Source: Notoacmeibacter sp.
GTDB lineage: Bacteria; Pseudomonadota; Alphaproteobacteria; Rhizobiales; Rhizobiaceae
DNA length: 63,075 nt
Assembly: GCA_019912385.1 (NCBI GenBank)
Contig: JAIOIW010000085.1
Span: 1-63,075, forward strand
Direction: 5' to 3'
This document shows, piece after piece, positions 8,592 to 17,093 of the stretch (the first letter of the stretch is position 1; each line of letters opens with the position of its first letter). The notes below the pieces were generated by a model, which made no database searches, had not been told where the DNA came from, and saw only the letters and a list, made by a program, of their open reading frames with translations. The translations under genes and the position numbers were made by a program.

Positions 8592-9227
8592 ATGAAGACC
8601 AAGGGGACAATGGAGCTGTTCTTGTATTGGAACAGGTTGCGTGGGCGCCGGCCGGCACCGTTTCGTGCCGAGATCGAGCCCGCAGACATCAAGGCACAGC
8701 TTCCCGACACCTTCATTCTGGAAGAGGATGCGGGCGGCAATGGCGTTTTCCGCCTCGCCGGCACCCGTTTGTGCTCGACCTTCGGACGTGAGCTCAAGGG
8801 CTTCGTCTTCGCGTCGCTTTGGAGCGATCGCAACAGAAAGCTCATCGAACGGCTGACGCGCAATGCCTTTCACGACAATTCCGTCGTGGTCGTCAGTTTC
8901 GATGCCACCAGCCGCAATGGCCGCAACAACGATTTCGAGCTCATCATGCTGCCGCTGCACGGCAACGGCCGGGACGCACGCGTGCTGGGCGCGATCGTGG
9001 CGATCGACAGGCCGTTCTGGGTCGGCGTCGATCCGATCGCGGATTGCCGTATGACGACGGTGCGAATCGTCGATTCCGAACGTGAGCCGGCGTTCCTCAA
9101 GAACAGGCCCGCGATCGCAGTACCGCAACTTGATCCCTCCGATAACGTGCTTCCCGGGCAGGCGCCGGTTGGAAACAGGCGCCGGGTGCGCCACCTGCTC
9201 GTACTCGACGGAGGCGTAAAGGATTGA
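8592..9227 (+). CDS. PAS_5 domain protein (DUF1457 type)
   Basis: The ATG at 8592 gives 211 residues and starts just before the domain; the frame is open from 8412 without family resemblance. The protein matches the PAS_5 family of alphaproteobacteria: LFLYWNRLRGRRPAPFRAEI, then FRLAGTRLCSTFGRELKGF and a beta-rich end. These single-domain PAS proteins have no attached output and their ligand is unknown. The next gene, 151 bp on, encodes a double PilZ protein, and this PAS_5-PilZ order is common in the order, hinting at a shared role in cell-surface or c-di-GMP signalling. Confidence 0.82.
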   Translation: MKTKGTMELFLYWNRLRGRRPAPFRAEIEPADIKAQLPDTFILEEDAGGNGVFRLAGTRLCSTFGRELKGFVFASLWSDRNRKLIERLTRNAFHDNSVVVVSFDATSRNGRNNDFELIMLPLHGNGRDARVLGAIVAIDRPFWVGVDPIADCRMTTVRIVDSEREPAFLKNRPAIAVPQLDPSDNVLPGQAPVGNRRRVRHLLVLDGGVKD

Positions 9228-9378
9228 TTTTACGGCATTGGGCTTTGCCCGATACACAATATCCCGCATCCTTTCTTGTATTGCCGAGTGAGTTTCGACT
9301 TACCAGTTGTTAATAGGTCCAGCCCTATCTTCATTTTGAATTGCCCGCTTGAACCAAAGGACAAGGGTCTCAAAACAG

Positions 9379-9999
9379 ATGAGCTTGGCTGCTCCCGAAC
9401 CGATGCCGGACAGACCGGAACGCCGGAGCTTTCAGCGCGTCCAGGTGAAGATCTATGGGCGCTTCATGCTCGAGGATCACACCGAATATCCCTGCCAGGT
9501 GATCGACATGTCTCCCGGCAGCGTCGCTTTGCGCACGGAAGTAGCGGGTGCTCCTGGCGAACGATGCATTGCCTATCTCGACCATATCGGCCGGGTGGAA
9601 GGCATCATAACCCGGACGTTCCAGGATGGCTTCGCGGTAACCATCGTCGCCTCGGACCGCAAGAAGGACAAGCTGGCGGCCCAGCTGACCTGGCTGGCCA
9701 ACAAGCACGAGATGGATCTGCCGGAAGACCGTCGCCACGAGCGCCTGGCGCCGCGCAATCCGATCACCGTCCTGAAGCTGAATGACGGGCGTCAGTACCA
9801 GTGCCGCATCATTGACCTCTCGCTGTCGGGTGCGGCTGTCGAAATCGACGTCAAGCCCGCGCTCGGGACCCAGGTCACGCTTGGAACCATGCGCGGACAG
9901 GTCGTCCGCCATTTCGAAGAAGGCGTCGCGGTCGAGTTCGCGGTCGTCCAGCGTCCCGACACGCTCGACCGGAACATCGCCGCCCACCCGGACACCTGA
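9379..9999 (+). CDS. Double PilZ domain protein, putative c-di-GMP receptor
   Basis: Two PilZ domains lie in a 206-residue protein. The second is canonical, with RRHERL at 118-123 and DLSLSG at 146-151, the two motifs that hold c-di-GMP. The first has RRSFQR at 15-20 but DMSPGS at 43-48, where the last glycine of the (D/N)xSxxG motif is replaced, so it may bind poorly or only dimerise. The ATG at 9379 is preferred over an in-frame TTG at 9349. It stands between a PAS_5 gene and, across a 468-bp gap, a LapG-type protease. Confidence 0.9.
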   Translation: MSLAAPEPMPDRPERRSFQRVQVKIYGRFMLEDHTEYPCQVIDMSPGSVALRTEVAGAPGERCIAYLDHIGRVEGIITRTFQDGFAVTIVASDRKKDKLAAQLTWLANKHEMDLPEDRRHERLAPRNPITVLKLNDGRQYQCRIIDLSLSGAAVEIDVKPALGTQVTLGTMRGQVVRHFEEGVAVEFAVVQRPDTLDRNIAAHPDT

Positions 10000-10467
10000 C
10001 CGGCACGCATCCCGAACAGCGGCGGCTGGCACCTCCAGGCGCCCCTGCTCCCGGATCGGGCGGATCATGCCGTCCGCCCAGCGCAATCCTTGACGAGCAG
10101 GCAGGAAACGCCCCAAAGCCCCGCGTCGCCGTTGTGGCCCCGCATGAGGCGCCAGGCAGACTCACCCCGCAGCGCACTCCCGCCCGTGAATGTCGAGCGG
10201 CCGCATAGATGCGAGCCGTGATCGACGGCCGCCCGGTCTCCCGACTGCCATCGCACACCTGAATACCCGACCACCCCGCACGGTGCGCCGCAGCGAAAAT
10301 TGATTCAAATTTTTACCAAATAATACTCTTATTAGATATTTATTGTTGCTTGTTTTGAGTTTGTTTTTATATTTAATAACTGAATTTTTGACTTAATTAT
10401 ACATAAGGTAATTTGCGTGATATAAATCCGTACATGCCATTGTGCTTCTACTTGGGGAGTACAGGGT
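10000..10467. other. Long intergenic region with AT-rich promoter zone
   Basis: The first 300 bases are GC-rich and hold no frame I can support; nested inverted repeats occur at 10044-10101 (CCTGCTC with GAGCAGG, and an inner GGGCGG/CCGCCC). From about 10285 to 10440 the composition falls sharply to strongly AT-rich, unlike any other stretch of the window except the recA leader. That zone carries the promoter for the protease gene and may be bound by an AT-preferring silencer such as a MucR/Ros protein, which is an inference. Confidence 0.6.
10346..10373 (+). promoter_or_regulatory. Candidate promoter of the LapG-type protease gene
   Basis: A TTGCTT box (10346-10351) and a TATATT box (10368-10373) are 16 bp apart in the AT-rich zone, about 95 bp before the ATG at 10468. 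The fit to a sigma-70 promoter is fair, but the zone is so AT-rich that chance matches are expected. Confidence 0.35.
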
Positions 10468-11073
10468 ATGCGGAAGAATAACTTCATCCTTTTCGCGGCT
10501 ACAGCGGTGGTCATTGCCGGGGTCGGTATCGCCGAAGCGGAAGCGGCCGCGTCCATGCCGATAGGCGCGCTCACGACGCAGCCCATCGGGCACTATGAAT
10601 TTTGCCAGCGCAGCCCGCGCGAATGCGCCCAGCGCACGCCGGGAGGCGGACCCATCCGCCTGACGCGCGACCTATGGAACAGGATCCTTGACGTGAACAA
10701 CACCGTCAATGTCATGGTGGCACCACGCACCGACATGGAAATCTGGGGCCGCGAGGAATGGTGGTCCTATCCCACGCAAGTCGGCGATTGCGAGGACTAT
10801 GTTCTCGAAAAACGCCGCCGGCTGATGACAGAAGGCATACCGGCCGGAAACCTCCTGATTACGGTCGTTCGCCAACCGAATGGCGATGGTCACGCCGTCC
10901 TGACCGTTTCCACCGATCTCGGCGACTTCGTTCTGGACAATCTCGAGCCCCTGGTGCTGCGCTGGAACGAGACGGAGTACAGTTATCTCAAACGCCAGTC
11001 GTCGACCGATTCCGGTGTCTGGGTGAGCATCAGGGACGACCATTCCACTGCGGTCGGCTCGGTCAGGAAATAA
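10468..11073 (+). CDS. Transglutaminase-like cysteine peptidase (BTLCP, Peptidase_C93; LapG family)
   Basis: A 201-residue exported protein with a signal peptide (cleavage near AEAAA, about residue 27). The papain-like triad is visible: Cys108 in GDCEDY, His142 in DGHAVL and Asp157 in FVLDN, with spacings close to Pseudomonas LapG. LapG is the periplasmic protease of this family that clips large surface adhesins when c-di-GMP is low, releasing cells from biofilm. Whether this one has a LapA-like substrate is unknown; no adhesin or LapD gene is in the window. A double PilZ gene lies upstream on the same strand. Confidence 0.88.
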   Translation: MRKNNFILFAATAVVIAGVGIAEAEAAASMPIGALTTQPIGHYEFCQRSPRECAQRTPGGGPIRLTRDLWNRILDVNNTVNVMVAPRTDMEIWGREEWWSYPTQVGDCEDYVLEKRRRLMTEGIPAGNLLITVVRQPNGDGHAVLTVSTDLGDFVLDNLEPLVLRWNETEYSYLKRQSSTDSGVWVSIRDDHSTAVGSVRK

Positions 11074-11123
11074 GCGGATACCCGGTCGAGTCCCCCTCCC
11101 CGTCCCCCGACGACCGGGTTAAC

Positions 11124-11158
11124 GGAGCCGGCCCAGTCCCCGGGCCGGCTCCACCTTT
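11124..11158 (+). terminator. Hairpin terminator after the LapG-type protease gene
   Basis: An 11-bp perfect GC-rich stem (11124-11134 with 11142-11152) and seven-base loop stand 50 bp after the protease stop, with a short CTTTTC tract. The weak T run makes it a moderate rho-independent terminator; it overlaps almost nothing of the convergent carbonic anhydrase gene. Confidence 0.65.
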
Positions 11159-11707
11159 TCAAGGGACGGCGGGTTGCGCCTGTGTTGCCTTGAGCCCGCC
11201 CGCGAAGCGCCGCTGGTTTTCGACGTAGTGGGCAGCCGACCAGCGGAGCATTTCCACGGCCTTGTCGTCGAGCGCACGAATCACCTTTGCCGGCGACCCG
11301 ACGATAAGCGAGTTGTCGGGAAATTCCTTTCCCTCGGTGATAAGCGCGCCCGCGCCGACAAGGCAATTATTGCCGATACGCGCACCATTGAGCACTATGG
11401 CGCCCATGCCGATCAGGCTGTTGTCGCCGATCGTGCAGCCATGCAGCATCACCTTGTGGCCGATCGTGCAGCCCGTTCCGATCATCAGCGGAAAGCCGAT
11501 GTCGGTATGCATGACGGTGTGCTCCTGCACGTTGGACCTGTCGCCGATGACGATCGGCTCGTTGTCGCCGCGAAGAACAGCGCCGAACCAGATGCCCACA
11601 TCCCGGCCGATTATCACCCTGCCGATGACATTCGCATCCGGCGCGATCCACGCGCTGTCCCGGTCGGCGAATTCCGGTTCGTTTCCGTCAAACGCATAAA
11701 TCGGCAT
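11159..11707 (-). CDS. Gamma carbonic anhydrase family protein
   Basis: The 182-residue protein is a left-handed beta-helix of hexapeptide repeats (for example [21 protein letters not shown]) ending in a short alpha helix, the gamma carbonic anhydrase/YrdA fold. Candidate zinc ligands are His67, His84 and His89 in EHTVMH and GHKVMLHG. Family members form trimers; in bacteria many have weak or untested carbonic anhydrase activity. The order with the next membrane-protein gene upstream suggests no specific pathway. Confidence 0.92.
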   Translation of the reverse strand: MPIYAFDGNEPEFADRDSAWIAPDANVIGRVIIGRDVGIWFGAVLRGDNEPIVIGDRSNVQEHTVMHTDIGFPLMIGTGCTIGHKVMLHGCTIGDNSLIGMGAIVLNGARIGNNCLVGAGALITEGKEFPDNSLIVGSPAKVIRALDDKAVEMLRWSAAHYVENQRRFAGGLKATQAQPAVP

Positions 11708-11740
11708 TCCCGGCTGCTCCCTTCCTCTTCCGTTCTTGAC

Positions 11741-12067
11741 CTACAGAACGCCTCGGCCGACCGATTGCAAGAGCTGGATCGTCAATATCCCCGACGCGAG
11801 GACCCAGATATTGGCGATGATCGCCGCGCCGAGCGCCGCCAGCGGCCGCAGGTCTGACGCGCGCCACGCGTCCAGCGATTCGTTGAACAGCATCACCGGA
11901 CCCGCCACGGCCGTGACCAGCAGCGAGCGGGCAACGCTGCCCCTCGACACGAAGGGAGTGGCAAACCGCGCCCGCGCACCGAATGCCAACTCCAGGACGG
12001 ATGCAGAGAGACCCGAGACCGTGATCCCGGTCAGATATGCAAACATCAAGAGAACGAGATAACCCAC
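11741..12067 (-). CDS. Small membrane protein, possibly DUF6949
   Basis: I take the GTG at 12067 as start, giving 108 residues; the long open frame upstream has no protein-like character. Three hydrophobic segments are visible (about residues 1-20, 40-62 and 70-95), so it is an integral inner-membrane protein. The sequence resembles uncharacterised small membrane proteins of Rhizobiales; the DUF6949 label is from memory and is uncertain. No function can be given. It is divergent from the membrane-anchored protein gene at 12182. Confidence 0.6.
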   Translation of the reverse strand: MGYLVLLMFAYLTGITVSGLSASVLELAFGARARFATPFVSRGSVARSLLVTAVAGPVMLFNESLDAWRASDLRPLAALGAAIIANIWVLASGILTIQLLQSVGRGVL

Positions 12068-12181
12068 CTTTACGCCCCGTTTACCATAATTGCGCAGACT
12101 TGCTTCACTGGGCCACAAGCAAGCGACGTGCCGCGGGAATATGTCCCGCATTGGCACGCAAACGACGATCAGGATGACGCG

Positions 12182-12910
12182 ATGACACATGGCGCGACGG
12201 AAGCTCTGTCCATCAAGCCGATCGACGCCCGCTTCGTGATGCGCTTGTTTGTGGTATTCCTCGCGCTCGCCATTCTCTCCCTCGGGGTCTTCGTGGCAGG
12301 CAAGTTCTATGGTCATGCGATCGCGCTGGGCGGCCACACCGAGGACACCACTGTCCGCGAGATCGTCATCGGCAACAATGTGCTGCACATCCCCGCCAGC
12401 ATGATCCGCTTCGAGAACCAGCGGCGTGGCGGCGTTCAAGCGCGCGTGGACCTCTATCTCCATTGGCCGGAAATGACCGGTTACAGTCGGGAGAAGGAAA
12501 ATGATTTCAATAACTTGAATGGGACACGAAACATCGTGTTCCTGTCATTCGAGGACCGCGTGATGTCGCGCGACATGTCAGGCCGCGTCGACCCGATCTA
12601 CAGCGAGGTGACGGTCAAGCCGGGAATTCCCGGCCCTGCGGGGCTGACATTTTTCGGCTTTGGCGAAAACTCCGGATATCTCGACGAATTGCTCGCCACC
12701 GCTCCGCGCTCAGGCGACACCCCTTACGCCGCCCGTTGCCTGGCGGGCGAAGCCGCCGCCCGCTCGCTGGCGCCCTGCGAGCGCGACATCCATGTCGGCG
12801 ACCACCTGTCGCTCACCTACCGTTTTTCGAGGGAATTCCTGGAAGACTGGCGCCGGCTGGACGCGGCGGTCATGGCGCTTGCCGACTCGATGCTGCAACA
12901 CGCGCAGTAA
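12182..12910 (+). CDS. Membrane-anchored hypothetical protein
   Basis: From the ATG at 12182 (AGGA site a few bases upstream) the product has 242 residues: a cytoplasmic start of about 18, one membrane span near residues 19-42 (FVVFLALAILSLGVF), and a periplasmic domain of about 200. The domain has two cysteines, in ARCLAG and APCERD, close enough to form a disulfide. I recognise no characterised family; similar single-span proteins are conserved among Rhizobiales. It is divergent to the small membrane protein and convergent with DUF3126. Confidence 0.75.
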   Translation: MTHGATEALSIKPIDARFVMRLFVVFLALAILSLGVFVAGKFYGHAIALGGHTEDTTVREIVIGNNVLHIPASMIRFENQRRGGVQARVDLYLHWPEMTGYSREKENDFNNLNGTRNIVFLSFEDRVMSRDMSGRVDPIYSEVTVKPGIPGPAGLTFFGFGENSGYLDELLATAPRSGDTPYAARCLAGEAAARSLAPCERDIHVGDHLSLTYRFSREFLEDWRRLDAAVMALADSMLQHAQ

Positions 12911-12919
12911 GCCTGGCCA

Positions 12920-13129
12920 TCACTCTAGATCAATGTCGAGAATCGCCATGGCGAGGTTGTAGGACACTTCGCCCTCATCCTCGATCCGGTCGATGACGCC
13001 GAGAAATTCGTCGCCCAGATACAGTTCGCAAGAGTCTTCCTTGCGCGGACGGGCCTTCACCTGAAGCGCCTGGTTCATGAACGTGCGCTTGAAGTAGGCG
13101 TCGAGTTTTCTCAGTTCGTCAGGTTTCAA
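12920..13129 (-). CDS. DUF3126 family protein
   Basis: The short protein (69 residues) matches DUF3126 over its full length: KPDELRKLDAYFKRTF at the start, LYLGDEFLGVIDR in the middle and AMAILDIDLE at the end. The start is the TTG at 13129, chosen because a GGGAG site sits 8 bases upstream and because the family begins at this point; an ATG at 13189 would add 20 residues. The family is specific to alphaproteobacteria and has no known function. It commonly lies next to cysE, as here. Confidence 0.85.
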   Translation of the reverse strand: MKPDELRKLDAYFKRTFMNQALQVKARPRKEDSCELYLGDEFLGVIDRIEDEGEVSYNLAMAILDIDLE

Positions 13130-13224
13130 TGGAGAGGCTCCCGTCTTGCGATTTGCGGCCCGCTTCAGGCCCGACCGCGCTTCTGGCATGGCGGCCGGGG
13201 CCTGTAAAGGGTCGGGAGCCGCGG

Positions 13225-14046
13225 TCAATCCGCGTCGGTGATGAGTTGATCCATCGCCCGTGACGGCTCTGCGCAACCGGCCTCGCCAACAACGCGCGCC
13301 GGCACGCCTGCAACCGTGGTGTGCGCCGGCACCGGCTTCAGGACGACCGAGCCCGCGGCGATCTTGGAGCAGCAACCGATCTCGATATTGCCGAGGATCT
13401 TGGCCCCGGCGCCAATGAGAACGCCGCGGCGGATCTTTGGATGACGATCGCCGCTTTCCTTGCCCGTTCCGCCAAGCGTCACGCCCTGCAGAATGGACAC
13501 GTCATCCTCGATAACCGCGGTCATGCCGACGACAAGTCCGGTCGCATGGTCGAAGAACACGCCCTGCCCCATGGGCACCGCCGGGTGAATATCGGTCTGG
13601 AACACCGCCGACGAGCGGCTTTGCAGGTAGAGCGCGAAGTCGCGCCGCCCCCTGTTCCAGAGCCAGTGGGCGAGCCGGTGCGTCTGGATCGCGTGGAACC
13701 CCTTGAAATGGAGCAGGGGATCGAGATAGCGCGTGCACGCCGGATCGCGGTCAAAGACGGCCTGGATGTCGATGCGCACAGTCCGGCAGAATGCCTGGTC
13801 GTCGCGCAGCATCGCCGCGTAGGTCTGGCGGATAAGATCGGCGCCGATATCGGGATGATCCAGCCGCTCGGCCACCCGGTGGATCACCGCGTCCTCAAGC
13901 GTCTCGTGGTTGAGCACGGTCGAGTAGATGAATGCCGCAAGCAGCTGATCGCTCGCAACCGCCGCTGCCGCTTCTTCGCGAATAGTCGACCAGATCGGGT
14001 CGACCGGCTGGATCGCGCTAGCGCCCTTCGCGCTGGTGAATGCCAT
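13225..14046 (-). CDS. cysE: Serine O-acetyltransferase
   Basis: CysE makes O-acetylserine from serine and acetyl-CoA, the committed step of cysteine synthesis. The 273-residue protein starts at ATG 14046 behind a GAGGGA site. It has the N-terminal helical SATase domain (about residues 18-120) and a left-handed beta-helix (about 150-250). The active-site histidines His154 (TDIHP) and His167 (DHATG) and the loop GVTLGGTGKE are present. The C-terminal tail that inserts into CysK in other species ends here in LITDAD rather than in the usual Ile, so complex formation with CysK may be weak. Confidence 0.96.
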   Translation of the reverse strand: MAFTSAKGASAIQPVDPIWSTIREEAAAAVASDQLLAAFIYSTVLNHETLEDAVIHRVAERLDHPDIGADLIRQTYAAMLRDDQAFCRTVRIDIQAVFDRDPACTRYLDPLLHFKGFHAIQTHRLAHWLWNRGRRDFALYLQSRSSAVFQTDIHPAVPMGQGVFFDHATGLVVGMTAVIEDDVSILQGVTLGGTGKESGDRHPKIRRGVLIGAGAKILGNIEIGCCSKIAAGSVVLKPVPAHTTVAGVPARVVGEAGCAEPSRAMDQLITDAD

Positions 14047-14156
14047 GCCTGATCCCTCAATCATAAGCGTGTTGTGCCGGACCATAATCTAAGTCAGAAC
14101 GGCGATCATTCAAACCGCAATATATCAAATCGCGGTGAACCGGAAATAAACGGGGA

Positions 14157-14954
14157 GTGACCCAATTGGCGCAAACCATCGAAGGTCTTGATCTGAAAGT
14201 GGAAAACGGGATCGCACGGTTGACCGTGGCTCGCCCGGGAAAGAAGAACGCGATCAACCACGCCATGTGGGCGGCAATCGCCTCCAGCGTGACGGACCTG
14301 TCCCGTGAGAGCGATATCCGCGCCCTCGTCCTGAGCGGCGAAGGAGCCGATTTCTCCGCCGGCGCGGATATTTCCGAATTCGAACAGGTTCGCCGCGACG
14401 CCGGCACGGCTCAAGCCTATGAAAAGGCCAATTCCGACGCATTCGCCGCCCTGCGTGACGCGCCGTTCCCGACCATCGCGGCGATATCGGGCATCTGCTA
14501 CGGCGGCGGGTTCGGCCTGGCGGCGGCCTGCGACCTGCGGATCGCGACGCCGGGCGCCACATTCTGCGTGCCCGCCGCGCGCCTTGGCCTCGCTTACCCT
14601 CAGGAAGCCATGATCGACATCGTCACGGCCGCCGGCCCGCAAATGGCGCGCTACCTGACCTTCACCGCCGCGCGCATCGATGCCCCCAGGGCGCTTGCCG
14701 CCGGATTTCTGCTGGAAATCGTCGATCCCGGACAGTTGAACGAACGCGCCCTGGCAATTGCCGAACAGATCGCCGTAAACGCGCCGCTGTCGGTCCGCGC
14801 CTCGAAGGCGTCGATTCGCGCCGTGATTACCGGCCGCGCGGAGGACGTGCAGGCGGCCCGCGCACTCGGCGCCATGACCTTCAATTCGCTCGACTATGCC
14901 GAAGGCCGCGCGGCCTTTCGCGAAAGGCGCAAGCCGCGTTTCGATGGAAGGTAG
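14157..14954 (+). CDS. Enoyl-CoA hydratase/isomerase (crotonase) family protein lacking both catalytic glutamates
   Basis: The GTG start gives 265 residues with a full crotonase fold: the CoA/oxyanion segments FSAGADISEF (about 66-75) and ICYGGGFGLAAACD (about 113-126) are in place. The two glutamates that hydrate enoyl-CoA are replaced, the first by Gly120 in GGFGLA and the second by Ala140 in CVPAARLG. It is therefore unlikely to be a normal hydratase; other crotonase reactions (isomerase, decarboxylase, hydrolase) use other residues. It stands alone, divergent from cysE and convergent with a pair of hydrolases. Confidence 0.88.
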   Translation: MTQLAQTIEGLDLKVENGIARLTVARPGKKNAINHAMWAAIASSVTDLSRESDIRALVLSGEGADFSAGADISEFEQVRRDAGTAQAYEKANSDAFAALRDAPFPTIAAISGICYGGGFGLAAACDLRIATPGATFCVPAARLGLAYPQEAMIDIVTAAGPQMARYLTFTAARIDAPRALAAGFLLEIVDPGQLNERALAIAEQIAVNAPLSVRASKASIRAVITGRAEDVQAARALGAMTFNSLDYAEGRAAFRERRKPRFDGR

Positions 14955-15818
14955 TCAGGACGGCTGGCCGCCGAGGAATTCCAGGATCGCTGCGCAGAAC
15001 ACGTCGTTCTTGTCGCCGGCCACCATGTGCCCGGCCCCCGCGACGTCGGTGTATTGCCCGCGCGGAATGCGCGATGCCACCTCCCGCGCCGTCTCCTCGT
15101 CGACAAGCTCGGAATTCATGCCCCTGACCAGCAACACCGGCGGATGCAGGCCGCAAAGCGCATCGTCGAGCCGGCGCATGTAGCTGTCTCCGTCCCTGGA
15201 GACCGCATACTCGCCAGAATAGAAGGCCGGATCCCAGTGCCAGCGATAGCGTCCGTCGTCGCAACGCCGCAGGTTCTTTTTCAGCCCGTCGAGCGATGCC
15301 GGCCGCTTGCGATGCGGCAGATAGGCCGCGATCGCGTCGGCGGCCTCCTCCAGCGAACCGAAGCCTTCGTCCACCTTGGAGCGCATGAAGCCCCTGATCC
15401 TGGCGACGCCATCCATGTTCATCAGCGGCACGATATCGACCAGCACCAGCGCTTCCAGCAGCGGCCCCTGCTCCGCCTCGGCGGCAAGAAAGCTGAGCCC
15501 GCCAAGCGATGCGCCGACGCCCGACGGCGCTTCGTGGAACATCGTCGCGACCTGGCGGATCAACGCCGCCGCGTCCCGCCCGAAATCGGCAAAGCGGTAG
15601 TGCCCGCTCTCAACCCACTCGCTTTCGCCATGGCCGCGCATGTCGACCGTGATCGCACGCATGCCGGCCATCGCCAGGCGCTGCGCCGTTGCCGCCCAGG
15701 CATGGCGGGTCTGGCCGCCGCCGTGCAGCAGGATCACCGGATGACCGTGGGTTCCGCGGATATCGGCCGCCAGCCGGTTGTTGTCCGCTCCGGTCAGTTC
15801 GAGTGGTTCGGGTTTCAT
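14955..15818 (-). CDS. Alpha/beta hydrolase
   Basis: A 287-residue alpha/beta hydrolase whose ATG overlaps the stop of the upstream hydrolase gene as ATGA. The oxyanion motif is LLHGGGQ, the nucleophile Ser lies in GASLGG, and the last His in GAGHMVAGD. The cap region is long and helical. Esterase, lipase or dehalogenase-type specificity cannot be separated by sequence; a Ser nucleophile excludes haloalkane dehalogenase. It shares an operon with a second hydrolase, so the two may act on related substrates. Confidence 0.88.
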   Translation of the reverse strand: MKPEPLELTGADNNRLAADIRGTHGHPVILLHGGGQTRHAWAATAQRLAMAGMRAITVDMRGHGESEWVESGHYRFADFGRDAAALIRQVATMFHEAPSGVGASLGGLSFLAAEAEQGPLLEALVLVDIVPLMNMDGVARIRGFMRSKVDEGFGSLEEAADAIAAYLPHRKRPASLDGLKKNLRRCDDGRYRWHWDPAFYSGEYAVSRDGDSYMRRLDDALCGLHPPVLLVRGMNSELVDEETAREVASRIPRGQYTDVAGAGHMVAGDKNDVFCAAILEFLGGQPS

Positions 15819-16573
15819 GCGATCGGATGCTCCTGAAGGAATTCCAGTGCGCGCTTCTTGAAGCTGCGGTCGCCGACGGCGAGCATGTGGTCGCGGCCCG
15901 CTATGTCGAACACCGTGGCGCTCGGCATCAGCCGCGCAAGCCCTTCCGCTGAACCGGCAATGTCGTCCCTGGTGCCGACCGCCACCAGCGTCGGCTGGGA
16001 AATACGGCCCGCATCGGCCGCACTGAGCAACTCGCGCGATCTGGATATGCAGGCGGCCAGCGCCCGCCGGTCGCTTTGTGTCTGGTCGGCGAAAGCGCGA
16101 AACATCCGCGGCCGCTCGCCCGTGATCTCCTCCGGGCGCTCGGTAACAAGCGCCTCGGCGATCTCGTCCCAGCCGCCAACGCCTTCGATGATGCCGAGCC
16201 CGAGCCCGCCGAGAATGAGCGTGGCAACCTTTCGCGGATAGCCGAGCGCGGTGACGGCGGCAATGCGCGCGCCCATCGAGTAGCCCATCACATGCGCCCT
16301 GGCGATGCCCAGGTGGTCGAGCAACGCCGCCGCATCGCCCGCCATCGCCGCGGGCACATAGTCCTCCGGCTTGTAGCTCTTGGCGGAGCGGCCGTGGCCG
16401 CGATTGTCGAGCGCGATCACGCGGTATCCGGCATTCGTCAGGAAACTCACCCAACCCGGATTGACCCAGTTGACCGCGTGGTTCGAGCCGAAGCCGTGGA
16501 TCAGCAGGATCGCATCGCCCTCGCCCTCATCGATGAATGCGATGTCGAAACCATCGTGATTGAAGAAATTCAT
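15815..16573 (-). CDS. Alpha/beta hydrolase
   Basis: The 252-residue product starts MNFFNHDGFDIAFID and has HGFGSN as oxyanion segment, the nucleophile elbow GYSMGA and a catalytic His in GRDHMLAVGD, with an Asp in GTRDD. This is a complete Ser-Asp-His hydrolase of the family that includes bacterial esterases and C-C bond hydrolases. It is the first of two coupled hydrolase genes (4-bp overlap with the next) and follows a DUF192 gene on the same strand after 18 bp, so all three may be one transcript. Confidence 0.88.
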   Translation of the reverse strand: MNFFNHDGFDIAFIDEGEGDAILLIHGFGSNHAVNWVNPGWVSFLTNAGYRVIALDNRGHGRSAKSYKPEDYVPAAMAGDAAALLDHLGIARAHVMGYSMGARIAAVTALGYPRKVATLILGGLGLGIIEGVGGWDEIAEALVTERPEEITGERPRMFRAFADQTQSDRRALAACISRSRELLSAADAGRISQPTLVAVGTRDDIAGSAEGLARLMPSATVFDIAGRDHMLAVGDRSFKKRALEFLQEHPIA

Positions 16574-16591
16574 GCGCCGGACCGGTCTTTT

Positions 16592-17083
16592 TCAGTAGCC
16601 GTCTATCAGGGGATGGCTCAGCCGTGTCCCTTTCTCGATCCCGGTCCTTTGCGCCATTCCGGCCTTCAGTTCAAGTACGAAGCGGATCAGCCCGTCCGAG
16701 TTGACCGGCGCCCGCGAGAGCGGAACGCCGCGACCGATCGCATCCACGGTCCCGTCTTCGGCGATGAAGATGATGTCAAGCGGCAGCACCGTGTTCTTCA
16801 TCCAGAAACTGCCGTAGCGCGGCGCGGGAAACACGAACAGCATGCCATGGTCGTCGGCCATCTGCCGGCGGAACATGAGCCCTGCCATGTGTTCCTGCGG
16901 TTCGTCGGCGATTTCGACCGTGAAGGAAACGTCGCCGGAGGCAACATGCGCGACAAGCGGCGCCGGATCGCTCGGCAGCACCATCGCGCTACCGCGCAGC
17001 ACATCCTGGGCACAGGCCGCAAGCGGGAATGCAAACACCGCGGCCAGAAGCCACGCGACGAGATGAATCCCGGTGCGCTTCAC
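16592..17083 (-). CDS. DUF192 family exported protein
   Basis: A protein of 163 residues with an N-terminal signal (MKRTGIHLVAWLLAAVFAF, cysteine at 24 in LAAC could also make it a lipoprotein). The mature part is the DUF192 domain: GLMFRRQMADDHGMLFVF, FWMKNTVLPLDIIFI and a closing AGMAQRTGIEKG. The family is widespread, often exported, and its function is unknown. The gene lies 10 bp after a cold-shock gene and 18 bp before two hydrolases on the same strand. Confidence 0.9.
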   Translation of the reverse strand: MKRTGIHLVAWLLAAVFAFPLAACAQDVLRGSAMVLPSDPAPLVAHVASGDVSFTVEIADEPQEHMAGLMFRRQMADDHGMLFVFPAPRYGSFWMKNTVLPLDIIFIAEDGTVDAIGRGVPLSRAPVNSDGLIRFVLELKAGMAQRTGIEKGTRLSHPLIDGY

Positions 17084-17093
17084 GCCGATACCG

